Assembly (NCBI RefSeq): GCF_007741475.1
Contig: NZ_CP036261.1
Coordinates: forward strand, 3,659,798 to 3,723,797
Origin: Rosistilla ulvae
GTDB taxonomy: Bacteria; Planctomycetota; Planctomycetia; Pirellulales; Pirellulaceae
DNA length: 64,000 nucleotides
Direction: 5' to 3'
A model generated the notes under the pieces. That model was not told the DNA's origin, did not search any database, and saw only the letters and a program-made list of their open reading frames with translations. The position numbers and the translations under genes are program-made. This document shows, piece after piece, positions 1 through 10,059 of this stretch. The stretch's first letter is position 1. Each line of letters starts with the position of its first letter.

Positions 1-3000
1 CGTTGATATCGGCGTAGACCAAGCCCTGCGACCAGGTCGCGACTTCGGGGCGGCTGTCGACGGTAAAGCGAGCGATAAAGTCGCCGCCAGGAATCAAATC
101 GCCCGTCGGGAAGAAGGGAGTGCCAACCGGTTCGGCTGCGTTGTTTTCACCATCCAACGCGTTCCCCGCCGGATCGATGATGTTGTCCTTCAGCGTCAGC
201 GTAAAGCGATCGTCGGGCAACGGTTCGGCAAACGTCAGGCTGATGAATCCAGTGGCGATGCTGCCCGGAACCAACGGATCCGACGTAAAGGAGACGTTGG
301 TGATCGGGATGATTCCCGAGTGATCGCCTGTCAACACGATCGGTGCCAGCGGCGGAACGTTTGATACCGCCGCGTACAGGAAGGCTGCGGTACGAGCTGG
401 GAAATCTTGCAGGTCGATCGTCAGTCCATTGACCGCCGGCGTCGGCCCCTGATTGACATTGTTCGGCTTCAACGTGAACAGGTTGTAATCGGGCGAACCG
501 GTGATGAAGACGTTTGTCACTTGCGGGCCCGCGGTATCGATAAAGATATCGAGCGTCTGAACCACCGCGCCGCCGGGGTTCTGATTTCCGGCGGGGTCTT
601 CGGCGGTGATCAAGATCGTTCGCAGACCGTCGACTGGCAACGCACCCAACCGCGTTGGATCGTTCATGTTGACGGTCGACGTTAGCTGCCAGCGACCAAA
701 CGGTTCCTGATTCGTTCCGTCCAACGGACTGGCAACGGTTTGCCCGATCAGAACATCCGCGGGGGTCAGCGTGCCGCTGAAGTCGACGTCGACGTACGCT
801 TTGACGATCGCATCGGCTTCGGCATGTCCCCAGAAAGTCGGCGTCAGGTCGTTGGTGATCCCATCGTTGAATGTCGCGGGCAGCCCCGGATCTCCCGAAT
901 CGCTGTCGGGATGCAGCCCATCGCCTGTGATAGCCGGGTCGCCAAAGAAGAACGTCGGACCGTTGGTATCGACGACAATCTCCAACGAAGCGCTGCGGCC
1001 GCCAAACGCAGTGTCATTAGCAAACGCGTCGATCGACGGATCGATCATCTCGACTTTTGCGTTGATGAAGTGGCTGCCATCGGTCAGCGCCAACGCGGCG
1101 CCGCCAGGTATCACGTCGCGACCGAAATCGAAGATGTAAACGCCGGGCGTACCGGGCAATTGCCTCGCGTAACCGATTGGAGTTTGCGGTGCGGTCCCCG
1201 GTTGTTGCGGACTGCCTTCGATAAAGACGGCGACTCGGAAGCCAGCGTTTGCGACCGCGGCCGCTCCCACGCCTGCAGTTTGCGAGCCGTTAAACGGAAT
1301 CGCGATGATCTCGTCAGCTGGATTGCCGGCCACCGAATCGCCGGGCAAATCGCGGAGCAGGATGTCGTCGTCCAACCGGAAAGTGATGATCGGAGTGTTG
1401 TCCCGCGTCACATTGTCCAGTTGCGAACGTCCGGTATCGGTTGTTTCGATGACAAACGTATCGGCCGTGGTCGGCGCGGCGATTAATCCCGCAGCGACGC
1501 CGAATAAACTCGTTCCACTGTTAAACGAAGTGATCACCGCGGTCCGTCCGATGTTGGGGCCGCTTGTGAATTCGACGGTCTTGCCGATGTAGTCGAAATT
1601 GGTCGGCGGAAGCACACCGTTGGCCGGCGCGATCACGGCGGTGAAGCTGGTCGTTGTTGGCGCGGGGAGCGCTGCAACGGTTCCAACTTGCAAGATGTCG
1701 TTGAGTTCCAAGTCGTACGGAACCGGCGGCGCTTCGTTCGTGATACTCAGTTCATATCCGTTGACGACAGCAGCATTCGCGGTTCCGTTTGCCGCGGCCC
1801 CGAAGACCGTGGCGAAGTAGGTTTGCCCTGCTACCACGGGGATTCGGACTCGCGCGTTCGCTGTGCCATCAGGGTTTCCGAACGCTCCCGCACCGCCGAT
1901 CACATTGCCAGCCGAATCGAGCACGTTCAAGCCGAGCTGCCCGCCTTCGGGCAGCAACGCGGGGCTGTAGACTTCAAAGTAGGCGGTGACATCCAGGGTC
2001 CCCGTCTCCTGAGCGACGATCTGGAAGTAGTCGACGTCGGCGGGAACTCCAACGTGCTCGCCGAAGTTCGGGAAGATCGCCAGATTGTCGACGTTCAACG
2101 AATCGCCATTGCCCAGGAACGTGGCCGTCGTGCGGAACTCATTCGGTTCATAAGCATCCGGGCCCAGAACCAACAGCTGCGGAACGCCGCCAGTGACGAC
2201 GACATTGGGCGAGACGATTTCGACATCGATGTAGCTGATGTCGGGCATCGCGATCGCGTTGCGGAAGACACGTACCCGTCCCTCACCGGGATTCAGCCCA
2301 ACCGCGTTGATTGCGAAATCGCTGGCCGGCAACGTGCCACCGGCAGCTGTTGCGATCACCAACGCATCGCTTGCCCCCGGCTGGCCACCATCGACATGGA
2401 TCTGCAGGTTTCCGTTGGCGATACCGCCAACCGTTGGGGCGGGGACAACGAGGAAGGTGTCGTTGCCAAGTCGTCCCGTCGCGGTCACTTGCTCGACATC
2501 GGCCGCCAAAACGACGGGCTTCCATCCGATTCCGGCGGCATTGGTCACCGTCGCGGTCCGGTTCGGCGAATCGATAACGATCCGATCATGGCTGTTCGTT
2601 CCTTCGACGATCACCTGGTCGGCAACGCTCCCCAACGCGCTAACGGTAAACGCGCCGGTCACTTCGCTGAAGTTAAACGTTGTGTTGTCGGCTTCGTTCC
2701 GGAACGTACCGGCTTCCACGCCGCTGGGGCGATAGGTCAGCGAGTCGTCGTTGTTCGTCAGACTAGCCGTCAACGGCGCCCCGTCAGCGGCGATGTTGAC
2801 CGTCTCGATACCGGTGATTGCAACCGGTCCAAACCCAAACTCGGTGACGGAACGCGCAGCAAGGTCGGCGGTGATCGCGTTGCCCGAGCCAACGAAATCG
2901 AGAACATCGCTGCCGTTGTCGGGGCTGCCACCGTTGATCGCGACGCCCGATGTGAAGGGATGGTTTCCGGCGACGATAATCGTATCGTCGCCAGTCCACG

Positions 3001-6000
3001 CGTCGACGACTAAACCTTCGACGTTCTGCTGATTGATAACAACTCGCGACTGACCGCTGGAGAGCGTGTGGCTTACGCTGCCTGTTGTCCCGGCAACGCT
3101 GATCGCGTCGACAAACTCGGTTCCGCGAACCGTCAACGTGTCGTTGCCCGCTTGGCCATCCACCGCTACGCCACCACCGAGCCCGATGTCGGAATACTGC
3201 AGGGCTAACAGACTGTTGACCGACACGGTCCCGCCATCGGGATCGCTGCCGGGCGTGTGGGTAATGAAGTCGTCGCCAGCCGGCGCAACGACAGTCAATT
3301 GATCATCGCCCGCTTCGCCGTCATAGACCAGCGTTTCGACACCGCCAGATTCCGGAATCGGTACGCCAACCATCGGTGCTGGAATGATACCGATATTGAT
3401 GATCGTGTCATCGCCAGGAACGTAGCCGCCGGTACCATTTTCGTCCAACACCAGCGTCCCGCCATCGACGGCGGTCGGCGTATAGATGATGGCATCGGTG
3501 CCGGTCGACGGAGTTTCGAATTCCAAGCGATCTCCCTTGGGGAAAGGCCCCGCCGCCGGTGTGCCTCCCAAGACATCGACGATCATGTTCCAGTTGGCGT
3601 TGTTGTTCGCCGGGGCCCGGATCACGATATCGTCGTCCCCGGCTTTGGCATCGATCACCAATTGCGGCGTGTCTTGCCAGAGGATCTGCAAGCCATCGTT
3701 GACGCTGGTGGTAAAGTCTTGCACGCCGGGCGTCGCGTTGACAAATTGCACAGGCCCCGACAAACCATCCCGCGCGACCACGGTGATTTCATCGTCGTCG
3801 GTTGTCCCGGAGAGATAGGCTTTGATCGCGCCGATCACGCCCAAAGCTTCGATGTGGTCAAAGCTGACGCGCTGGTTGCCTGCGACAAACAGGCTCCCCT
3901 CGTCGGTCTCTGGGCCGGCTTCGGAGATCACCGCTCCACCGCCAGCCAACAGGTTCAGCGTGTCGCCAGCGGAACTACCAATCGGATCGCCGCCATCGAT
4001 GAATACCGGAATGTTCGGATCGGAAGTTACGTTAAACGTATCGTCTGCAGCACCGCCCCAAACCTCGACCGCTTCGGTGTTGGCATTAACAAAGTTGACT
4101 GTCTCCAACACGCCATCGGAGATCATCCCGGCGGGCAGATCGACATCGATCGTGTCGGCACCGCTGGTGTAACGAACTTGCAGAACGTCGTCGCCGGTTT
4201 GCTGATCGATCGCAAGCGTCGCCGTGTTGCTGAAGTTCACCGCCGGTGCCGCGGCGTTATTGACCAGAGTTCCCGCATTGGCACCCGTGAGCGTGACCAC
4301 AGTGTGATCGTTTCCGAGTCCCGTATCGACGTCCAAGTTGTGTCCCGCGGCGTCGGTATTCACTACCTCGATGCCAACTAAACTGACAGCCGCGAAGGTC
4401 GCTTCGCCGATCGTATTGGAGCCGAGATCGACGGTGACTAAATTTGCGAGCGTCGCCGATGCGGTGAACTCAACGGTATCGCTGCCTCCGTCGGGATTCC
4501 CTCCTTCGACAACCAGAGTTGCAAACGGATGATCGCCCGGGATGATGAACGTGTCATCGCCGTCGAGCCCCTGCAGCGTCAGCGATCGAACGCCAGCAGT
4601 TGCCATCCGTGGGGCGACCAAAAAGCCGAGCGCATCGGCTGCCGTGACGTTGCCGGTCGATGTCAATGCGAACCTGTTGCTGACATCGGTGCCCCGAATC
4701 GAAAGCACATCGGTCGGATTGCCGGAGGCATCGGCGAAAGTAAGTGCTGGTGGGGCGCCAGCATAAACATCGCTGAACGTCAAAGGCATCAATTGTCCAC
4801 CGACGTTGCGAACCGCTTCGATCGCACCGGACGAACCGTCGCTGCCAGGTCCGGGAGTGAATTCGAGAATGTCGCTCCCAGCTGGGGTTGTGTACGTCAG
4901 TGCGTCCACACCACCCTGCCCGTCGATTGCTGTCCGTTCAACCATCACCAGCGTGATCGGAACCAAGCCGGCTCCCGTGATGATCGCGTCGTTATCGGAG
5001 GTCGGAGCAAAATCGATCGTGTCATTTCCGACGGTGCCACTGACAATCGCGACGTCGCTTCCGGAGGTCGGGTCGCCGCCGATCACGGTGATTCCGGTCA
5101 AGCTGTTCGGCGTGGCCGGATTGTTGAGACTGATCTCGTCGCTGCCGCCAGCCGCCTGAATGATCAGCGTTGTCTTGTTGGCAAAGTGAATCGGTTCAAA
5201 GCCATCGACGGCGACCTTGCCCCATGCCGGATTCAATTCGCTCTGGCTGTAGGTGATCGCATTGGCTGCGTTGTCGGCGACGATCGTCAAGGTCGCGGCG
5301 GGGACTAGGTCGATCACCGGTTCGAGACCGGTGAAGTGAATCACTTGTGTTTCGCCGTCCCGAACATGCGTCACCGTTCCCGCGTCGACGGTGGGGCCAA
5401 CTTGGTAAGTCGACGAATCGACAGCGTTGGGACCCGTCAGCATCAACTGATCTTGGCCCGAACCGCCGTGATAGCTGATCCCGACGGGCATGTTGCTGAG
5501 CCCATCGGTATTGTCGAGGATTAACGTGTCATTGCCAGCACCGCCATACACGTTGACCGTGTCGATGCTGATATCGGCACCAACACCGCCTCCTTCTCGG
5601 CCCAGAATCGTGATCTGATCATTGCCGTCGCCCAGGTCAAAGTTGACGACGTCGATATTGTTGATGTCGCGGATCCCGTACAACAGCGTGCCGCTTGCCG
5701 TATCGGAAACGTTGACGATGTTGTTGCCGACCGTCCCGTCGAGCGTGAAGTTGACGACGACGGTTTCGTCGCCGCTGGTCTGTGGCGTCGTCCCGTCGGT
5801 TCCCAGCAGCGTCAAGGTATCGGTGTCGTTGGCGAATCCGTCGTCATCATTGATGATGATGTCGGTGTTCGCCACATAGTCGATGTCGACGATCGGTGTC
5901 CCAAAGCTGGCGTTGGTGACGATCAACTCGCCATTATCCGGGCCGCTCGGTTTCACGACGATGTTTTCGCTGACCGCGCCACCAAACAGCGAGGTGTTGT

Positions 6001-9000
6001 AGATCAGTAGGTCGACCTGATCGCCATCGATCCCAGCCGGTAGGCCTTCATTGTAGAAGACGTCGATATCCCAGCCTTGCGGACGATCGTCGGCGTAAGG
6101 CGAGATCTCAAGCGTGTCGACCTCATCGCCGCTGTCGTAGTTCAGAAACGAAACATTGCGGAATCCATAGACTTCGCTGTTGTTAAACGTCCATTGGAAT
6201 TCGTTGTCGCCATCGGAATCGGGCTGGAACTCGGGTTGAGCGCCAGGAATCGGGGCAGCCGTAGAATCGACGTCGCGTCCCACGATGACAAGGTTGTCGC
6301 TTTGAGCGGTTCCGTTGTTATTATCGCCAAAGAAATTGACAGTTTGGCTTGCGGGGCTCGGCGTGGCGAGCATCGTTTCGATCGAAGCGAAAGTCACCGG
6401 TTGGGTCGGATTGCCGGCGATCGTCGATGTAATCGAAATGTTGGGCGGCGTCGCTTTGTCGCTGAACACATTCGCTTCGTTGGGAAGGTTCAGGTTCAGC
6501 GTATCGCCGGGCAACGCGGGGCTGATCGGATTCCCGCCGTCGACAAAGATCTGCGTGTCGACACTCGGAGAGACGTTAAAAATGTCGTTACCATCGAGCC
6601 CGCGCACATCGAGGTCCGGAACCGATCCATCGTAAACGACGAGATTGGCGCCAAAGGCGACACGTGCGTCATCGATGTCGAATAGATCGGCCCCGTTGGT
6701 TCCATCGACGACCAGGTCGGCGGTTGTGTTTCCGCCAAAGGTATTTGTGGTGATGCTCCCCGAACCGTTGACGATCCGAATGCCGTAGTTGTCGTTGTTG
6801 GTGATCGTAGTGCCGGTCACGTTCGCCAGCCCGCCAACGCTCAAGATTCCACCGCCGCCGCCGGGGGCGTTGTTTGCTGTGTTGTTGTCGATCGTCACGC
6901 CGCCATTGACGTTTAACGTACCGCCATTGTTGAAGATGCCTCCCCCGGCCTGATCGAACCCGTTCCCGTCAGCGACGTTGCCCGAGATCAAGGTGCCACC
7001 GGTGACGGTCATCGTTCCACTGCCGTTCCACAGTCCGCCTCCCTCCTGGGCTGCGTAGTTTCCACTGACGCTGCCGCCGATAATCGTGGCGTTCCCGTTG
7101 CCGGTGATGTTCAGGCCGCCGCCGTTTCCAGGGTTGGGAGTCGCCGGTGCGCCCCCCGCGTTGTTGTTTTCGAGCGTGACGTTTGTCAACGTCGTCATCG
7201 ATCCAGCGGTCGCTTCAATACCGCCCCCCGCTCGATTGGCAACATTCCCACTGATCGTCGAATCCGAAACGTTCAGGGTACCAAAGTTATAGATTCCGCC
7301 GCCGCTGGCCCCTCCATTGATCGCCATATTGCCAGTGATCATCGCCCCAGCGACGATATTTAGCGTCCCACCGGCACGGTTAAAGATTCCGCCACCACCA
7401 TCGACAGGCGACGCGCCGCCGGTCGCTGTGTTGTTCGAAATAATCGTGCCGCTGATGGTTGCCGTTGTCGGCGTACCGCTGGTCGAGTTGTCGATCAGAA
7501 TTCCACCGCCGATCGCGTCGGTGTTATTCGAAATGTTGCCCCCTGTAATTTCCAGAGTCTCGGTCTCGGTAACCCACAAACCACGCCCCGCGTTCCCCGT
7601 GTCCAGAACCACGTTGGTCAATTGAACGACGTCGTTATTGGCTACGTTTCCGTTGATGATCAGCGATGCGGAATAATCTGCATCGAGAGTCTCCACCTGC
7701 AACTGATCGCCCAGTTGGCCAAGGTTTACCGTCAGCGAAACCGTTGGGTTGGGTATGACGGTATCTTCGAAAGTCGCCCCGTTGTCGATGATCTCGATCT
7801 CACCGGCGTTGGCACTGTTTTGCAGCGTTGCATTGTTGACGCTACCAACGGGCAGGTTCAGGATCGTGTTTGCGGCGTCTCCCGCATTGATCGGTTCCAA
7901 GCCGGTATAGGTGATCAGCGTTCCATCGAGATCGATATTGCCGTTGTTCCCGTCGGCATCGGCAGTTGTATAGGTAAGCGTTTGGTTCGTCGCAGGGGAC
8001 GTATTGTTAATGATCGACAACACATCGCCCGTCGCCGAGGTCTGCGTGCCGCCATTGAAGACGATCGGGCGGACGATGTTACCGCCGTTGAAATTCACGC
8101 TGAGCGAATCGTTACCGCCACGGGTGTTGAAACGGATTTCTCCTGTCACGTCGGCGATCGGGACCAAGATGTCCGCACCGTCCTGCGTCGTACCCGGTCC
8201 CGCGAGTAATGCGTTTGTCGGGTCGCTGATTCGATAGTTGCTGCCATCGACGACGATCGTCAGATCATCGTTGCGGCTGCCATCGGCATCGTCGTAGATC
8301 AGATTCCCCGCCCCGTCGACAGTCACGCTAGATCCTAAAACCAAAGCGTATGCGCCGGTGTCGCTCGCCGTGGGAGTGTTCGCCCCCGCCAGACGATCAA
8401 ACGTGCTGCCAGCGACTGCATAATAGGTCGCCCCCGCGGTAGCCGTGAAGCTGGTCATCGTCGGACCGCCGGCGAGAAAGTCGCCATCGCCATCCCAGAT
8501 CGTTACGTAAGAGGTCAAGGTGGAACCAGCGGTTGGCAACTGGCGTACTACATACTCGCCACTATCAGCCGCGGTAAACCGGAACGCGTCTCGGTCCCCC
8601 GCAAAGTCGATCGCGCCGCCGTTGATGTAGGTCGTGGAACTCGCGGAAACATTCGCAGTGAGCGTCGTCTCCATCGGAAGCGTCTGCGAACTATGCAGGT
8701 CGTTGGGAACAACCGCCGCGGCGCCAACGTTCAAGATCAATCGTGCCGTCTCACTGTACTCCGCACCCACCTCGGGACTGTCGTGCACCAAGTCTTCACT
8801 TGAGAAACGACTATCGAGCTGCTGGTTCTGCGCCGCCGTCGTCACGATCTGCTGTTGCGTAGCATCGCTTTCGGTCGAATGCGAAACCCCAAAAGTGTGA
8901 CCCGCTTCATGGCTGATCGTATCGATCAGCTCACGCAACTGAAATTGTGCGTCTTCGTTGAACGCGTCGTCTCGATGCGGCGGGAAGAATGCGTAGGCGG

Positions 9001-9490
9001 TATCTCGAATCGATTGATCGAGGTCGACGTTTGAAGCGACGCCAAACGGCGTACCGATCTCTCCAGGAATCTCATCGTGGTCCTGGGCTACCGTCATCAC
9101 AACGGTATCCTCCGCATCGAACAACGCCGACAGGACGCCTTGATTATCCCAAAACACATTCACATCAAACGGCGCAAAGTCTTCGCGTACACCAGCGAGA
9201 GTCTGCAAGACCTGTTCATGAACATTCCCAGCAGCACCTCCGCTGGTATCAAATCCGGCAAACGAATCGAAGTCAAATCCGTCGTAGTTCGCCGAAGGCA
9301 GGTCATACCCCTGTCCTGCACTCACGATCCCGCCATCGAAATCGAGGATCAGATCGGCCGCCAACAGCTGTCGCATCTCCAACGACTCATGTCTCAGCAA
9401 TCGCTTCATCACCCCGCGGCGGATTTCCGCGGATCTCTTACGTGCGTTTTGTTTTCGGACCGCTGTGCCCAATAGCTTGCGAATGCTCAC
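1..9490 (-). CDS. Giant LEPR-XLL surface protein with metzincin-type protease domain, beta-helix and RTX-like repeats (C-terminus outside window)
   Basis: One frame stays open from a GTG at 9490-9488 to the window edge (3163 codons). The GTG is preceded by GGAGAG; an internal ATG at 9409 (Met28) is weaker. Residues 34-46 (HESLEMRQLLAAD) match the planctomycete LEPR-XLL motif found near the N-terminus of large exported proteins. Residues about 45-260 look like a metzincin-type protease; HEAGHTFGVSH (His194, Glu195, His198, His204) is the zinc-binding signature. A PPC-like domain (AIDFAGDRDAFRF, about 285-370) follows. Residues about 620-890 carry GGGI/NNT-rich repeats typical of a right-handed beta-helix. 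A long stretch (about 900-2330) has RTX-like units such as YGGAGNDTL and repeated VDGGxPxxxxDTL blocks. A second PPC-like unit (DAYEPNEF, about 2440-2560) precedes Ig-like sequence. Probably an extracellular adhesin or matrix protease; the substrate is unknown. Confidence 0.9.
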   Translation of the reverse strand, partial: MSIRKLLGTAVRKQNARKRSAEIRRGVMKRLLRHESLEMRQLLAADLILDFDGGIVSAGQGYDLPSANYDGFDFDSFAGFDTSGGAAGNVHEQVLQTLAGVREDFAPFDVNVFWDNQGVLSALFDAEDTVVMTVAQDHDEIPGEIGTPFGVASNVDLDQSIRDTAYAFFPPHRDDAFNEDAQFQLRELIDTISHEAGHTFGVSHSTESDATQQQIVTTAAQNQQLDSRFSSEDLVHDSPEVGAEYSETARLILNVGAAAVVPNDLHSSQTLPMETTLTANVSASSTTYINGGAIDFAGDRDAFRFTAADSGEYVVRQLPTAGSTLTSYVTIWDGDGDFLAGGPTMTSFTATAGATYYAVAGSTFDRLAGANTPTASDTGAYALVLGSSVTVDGAGNLIYDDADGSRNDDLTIVVDGSNYRISDPTNALLAGPGTTQDGADILVPIADVTGEIRFNTRGGNDSLSVNFNGGNIVRPIVFNGGTQTSATGDVLSIINNTSPATNQTLTYTTADADGNNGNIDLDGTLITYTGLEPINAGDAANTILNLPVGSVNNATLQNSANAGEIEIIDNGATFEDTVIPNPTVSLTVNLGQLGDQLQVETLDADYSASLIINGNVANNDVVQLTNVVLDTGNAGRGLWVTETETLEITGGNISNNTDAIGGGILIDNSTSGTPTTATISGTIISNNTATGGASPVDGGGGIFNRAGGTLNIVAGAMITGNMAINGGASGGGIYNFGTLNVSDSTISGNVANRAGGGIEATAGSMTTLTNVTLENNNAGGAPATPNPGNGGGLNITGNGNATIIGGSVSGNYAAQEGGGLWNGSGTMTVTGGTLISGNVADGNGFDQAGGGIFNNGGTLNVNGGVTIDNNTANNAPGGGGGILSVGGLANVTGTTITNNDNYGIRIVNGSGSITTNTFGGNTTADLVVDGTNGADLFDIDDARVAFGANLVVYDGSVPDLDVRGLDGNDIFNVSPSVDTQIFVDGGNPISPALPGDTLNLNLPNEANVFSDKATPPNISITSTIAGNPTQPVTFASIETMLATPSPASQTVNFFGDNNNGTAQSDNLVIVGRDVDSTAAPIPGAQPEFQPDSDGDNEFQWTFNNSEVYGFRNVSFLNYDSGDEVDTLEISPYADDRPQGWDIDVFYNEGLPAGIDGDQVDLLIYNTSLFGGAVSENIVVKPSGPDNGELIVTNASFGTPIVDIDYVANTDIIINDDDGFANDTDTLTLLGTDGTTPQTSGDETVVVNFTLDGTVGNNIVNVSDTASGTLLYGIRDINNIDVVNFDLGDGNDQITILGREGGGVGADISIDTVNVYGGAGNDTLILDNTDGLSNMPVGISYHGGSGQDQLMLTGPNAVDSSTYQVGPTVDAGTVTHVRDGETQVIHFTGLEPVIDLVPAATLTIVADNAANAITYSQSELNPAWGKVAVDGFEPIHFANKTTLIIQAAGGSDEISLNNPATPNSLTGITVIGGDPTSGSDVAIVSGTVGNDTIDFAPTSDNDAIITGAGLVPITLVMVERTAIDGQGGVDALTYTTPAGSDILEFTPGPGSDGSSGAIEAVRNVGGQLMPLTFSDVYAGAPPALTFADASGNPTDVLSIRGTDVSNRFALTSTGNVTAADALGFLVAPRMATAGVRSLTLQGLDGDDTFIIPGDHPFATLVVEGGNPDGGSDTVEFTASATLANLVTVDLGSNTIGEATFAAVSLVGIEVVNTDAAGHNLDVDTGLGNDHTVVTLTGANAGTLVNNAAAPAVNFSNTATLAIDQQTGDDVLQVRYTSGADTIDVDLPAGMISDGVLETVNFVNANTEAVEVWGGAADDTFNVTSDPNIPVFIDGGDPIGSSAGDTLNLLAGGGAVISEAGPETDEGSLFVAGNQRVSFDHIEALGVIGAIKAYLSGTTDDDEITVVARDGLSGPVQFVNATPGVQDFTTSVNDGLQILWQDTPQLVIDAKAGDDDIVIRAPANNNANWNMIVDVLGGTPAAGPFPKGDRLEFETPSTGTDAIIYTPTAVDGGTLVLDENGTGGYVPGDDTIINIGIIPAPMVGVPIPESGGVETLVYDGEAGDDQLTVVAPAGDDFITHTPGSDPDGGTVSVNSLLALQYSDIGLGGGVAVDGQAGNDTLTVRGTEFVDAISVAGTTGSVSHTLSSGQSRVVINQQNVEGLVVDAWTGDDTIIVAGNHPFTSGVAINGGSPDNGSDVLDFVGSGNAITADLAARSVTEFGFGPVAITGIETVNIAADGAPLTASLTNNDDSLTYRPSGVEAGTFRNEADNTTFNFSEVTGAFTVSALGSVADQVIVEGTNSHDRIVIDSPNRTATVTNAAGIGWKPVVLAADVEQVTATGRLGNDTFLVVPAPTVGGIANGNLQIHVDGGQPGASDALVIATAAGGTLPASDFAINAVGLNPGEGRVRVFRNAIAMPDISYIDVEIVSPNVVVTGGVPQLLVLGPDAYEPNEFRTTATFLGNGDSLNVDNLAIFPNFGEHVGVPADVDYFQIVAQETGTLDVTAYFEVYSPALLPEGGQLGLNVLDSAGNVIGGAGAFGNPDGTANARVRIPVVAGQTYFATVFGAAANGTANAAVVNGYELSITNEAPPVPYDLELNDILQVGTVAALPAPTTTSFTAVIAPANGVLPPTNFDYIGKTVEFTSGPNIGRTAVITSFNSGTSLFGVAAGLIAAPTTADTFVIETTDTGRSQLDNVTRDNTPIITFRLDDDILLRDLPGDSVAGNPADEIIAIPFNGSQTAGVGAAAVANAGFRVAVFIEGSPQQPGTAPQTPIGYARQLPGTPGVYIFDFGRDVIPGGAALALTDGSHFINAKVEMIDPSIDAFANDTAFGGRSASLEIVVDTNGPTFFFGDPAITGDGLHPDSDSGDPGLPATFNDGITNDLTPTFWGHAEADAIVKAYVDVDFSGTLTPADVLIGQTVASPLDGTNQEPFGRWQLTSTVNMNDPTRLGALPVDGLRTILITAEDPAGNQNPGGAVVQTLDIFIDTAGPQVTNVFITGSPDYNLFTLKPNNVNQGPTPAVNGLTIDLQDFPARTAAFLYAAVSNVPPLAPIVLTGDHSGIIPITNVSFTSDPLVPGSIATGFISLTFAEPLPDDRFTLTLKDNIIDPAGNALDGENNAAEPVGTPFFPTGDLIPGGDFIARFTVDSRPEVATWSQGLVYADIN

Positions 9491-10059
9491 GTTGCTCTCC
9501 AGGGATAATAAAACTTGGTGCCATTCTTCGACTCTGCCGAAAAGATTTGAACTGTTGCGCCGGCGAGCCGCATCTGCAAAATCGATACAATCGCTAAATG
9601 TTACAGTGCCTATTAAAGTTACAACCTGTACGTTTGACAATCTTCCGGCAGCCATTTTGCCAACTATTTCCTGGTGCCCACATTCGTACACTTTCATAAA
9701 TCGAACTCGCCTTTTCACTGCATAAGACGGTGAGAAACGATCGCAGCGGTTCACACTGATCCGGACACACCAACGGCTTTGACTCCTGTTTGAACCACTC
9801 ATTCATCGCGTTGGGAAACCGCAAACGGCACTCGTCTGGGACCGCAGTACAATTGCGCGACCTATACTTCCCCATCAATCACGCATGAAGCCTAGATAAT
9901 CCATGGCTGTACGCAAATTCGATAACACCCTATTTGCTTGGATCCCCCATTGCAGTTTTTTGGCCAGAAAGTTGTCCGAACGAGGTGACTTGTATGCAAG
10001 TCTTAAATCGAACCGTTGGCGGCATCAGAATCTAAGTCCACGCATTGCGACCACGTCAC
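9491..10059. other. Divergent intergenic region between giant surface protein and GGDEF protein
   Basis: This 569-base gap must hold both promoters. It is more AT-rich than the flanking genes near 9500-9720. On the minus strand a TATTAT sits just ahead of the GGAGAG ribosome site, too close to be an ordinary -10 for the gene. A 94-codon minus-strand frame (9594-9878) was considered but shows no recognisable domain. A short string at 9856-9874 (GCGACCTATACTTCCC core) resembles one ahead of nhaA. No RNA gene was seen. Confidence 0.5.

Noticed and set aside
1688-4381. Long plus-strand frames (441 and 374 codons) inside 1-9490
   Set aside because: They are antisense shadows of the giant minus-strand gene. 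Their translations are Arg/Asp-rich with no domain, whereas the minus frame gives continuous sensible repeats.
9594-9878. 94-codon minus-strand frame upstream of the giant gene
   Set aside because: Cysteine-containing but without domain, ribosome site or recognisable relatives. Not strong enough to call.
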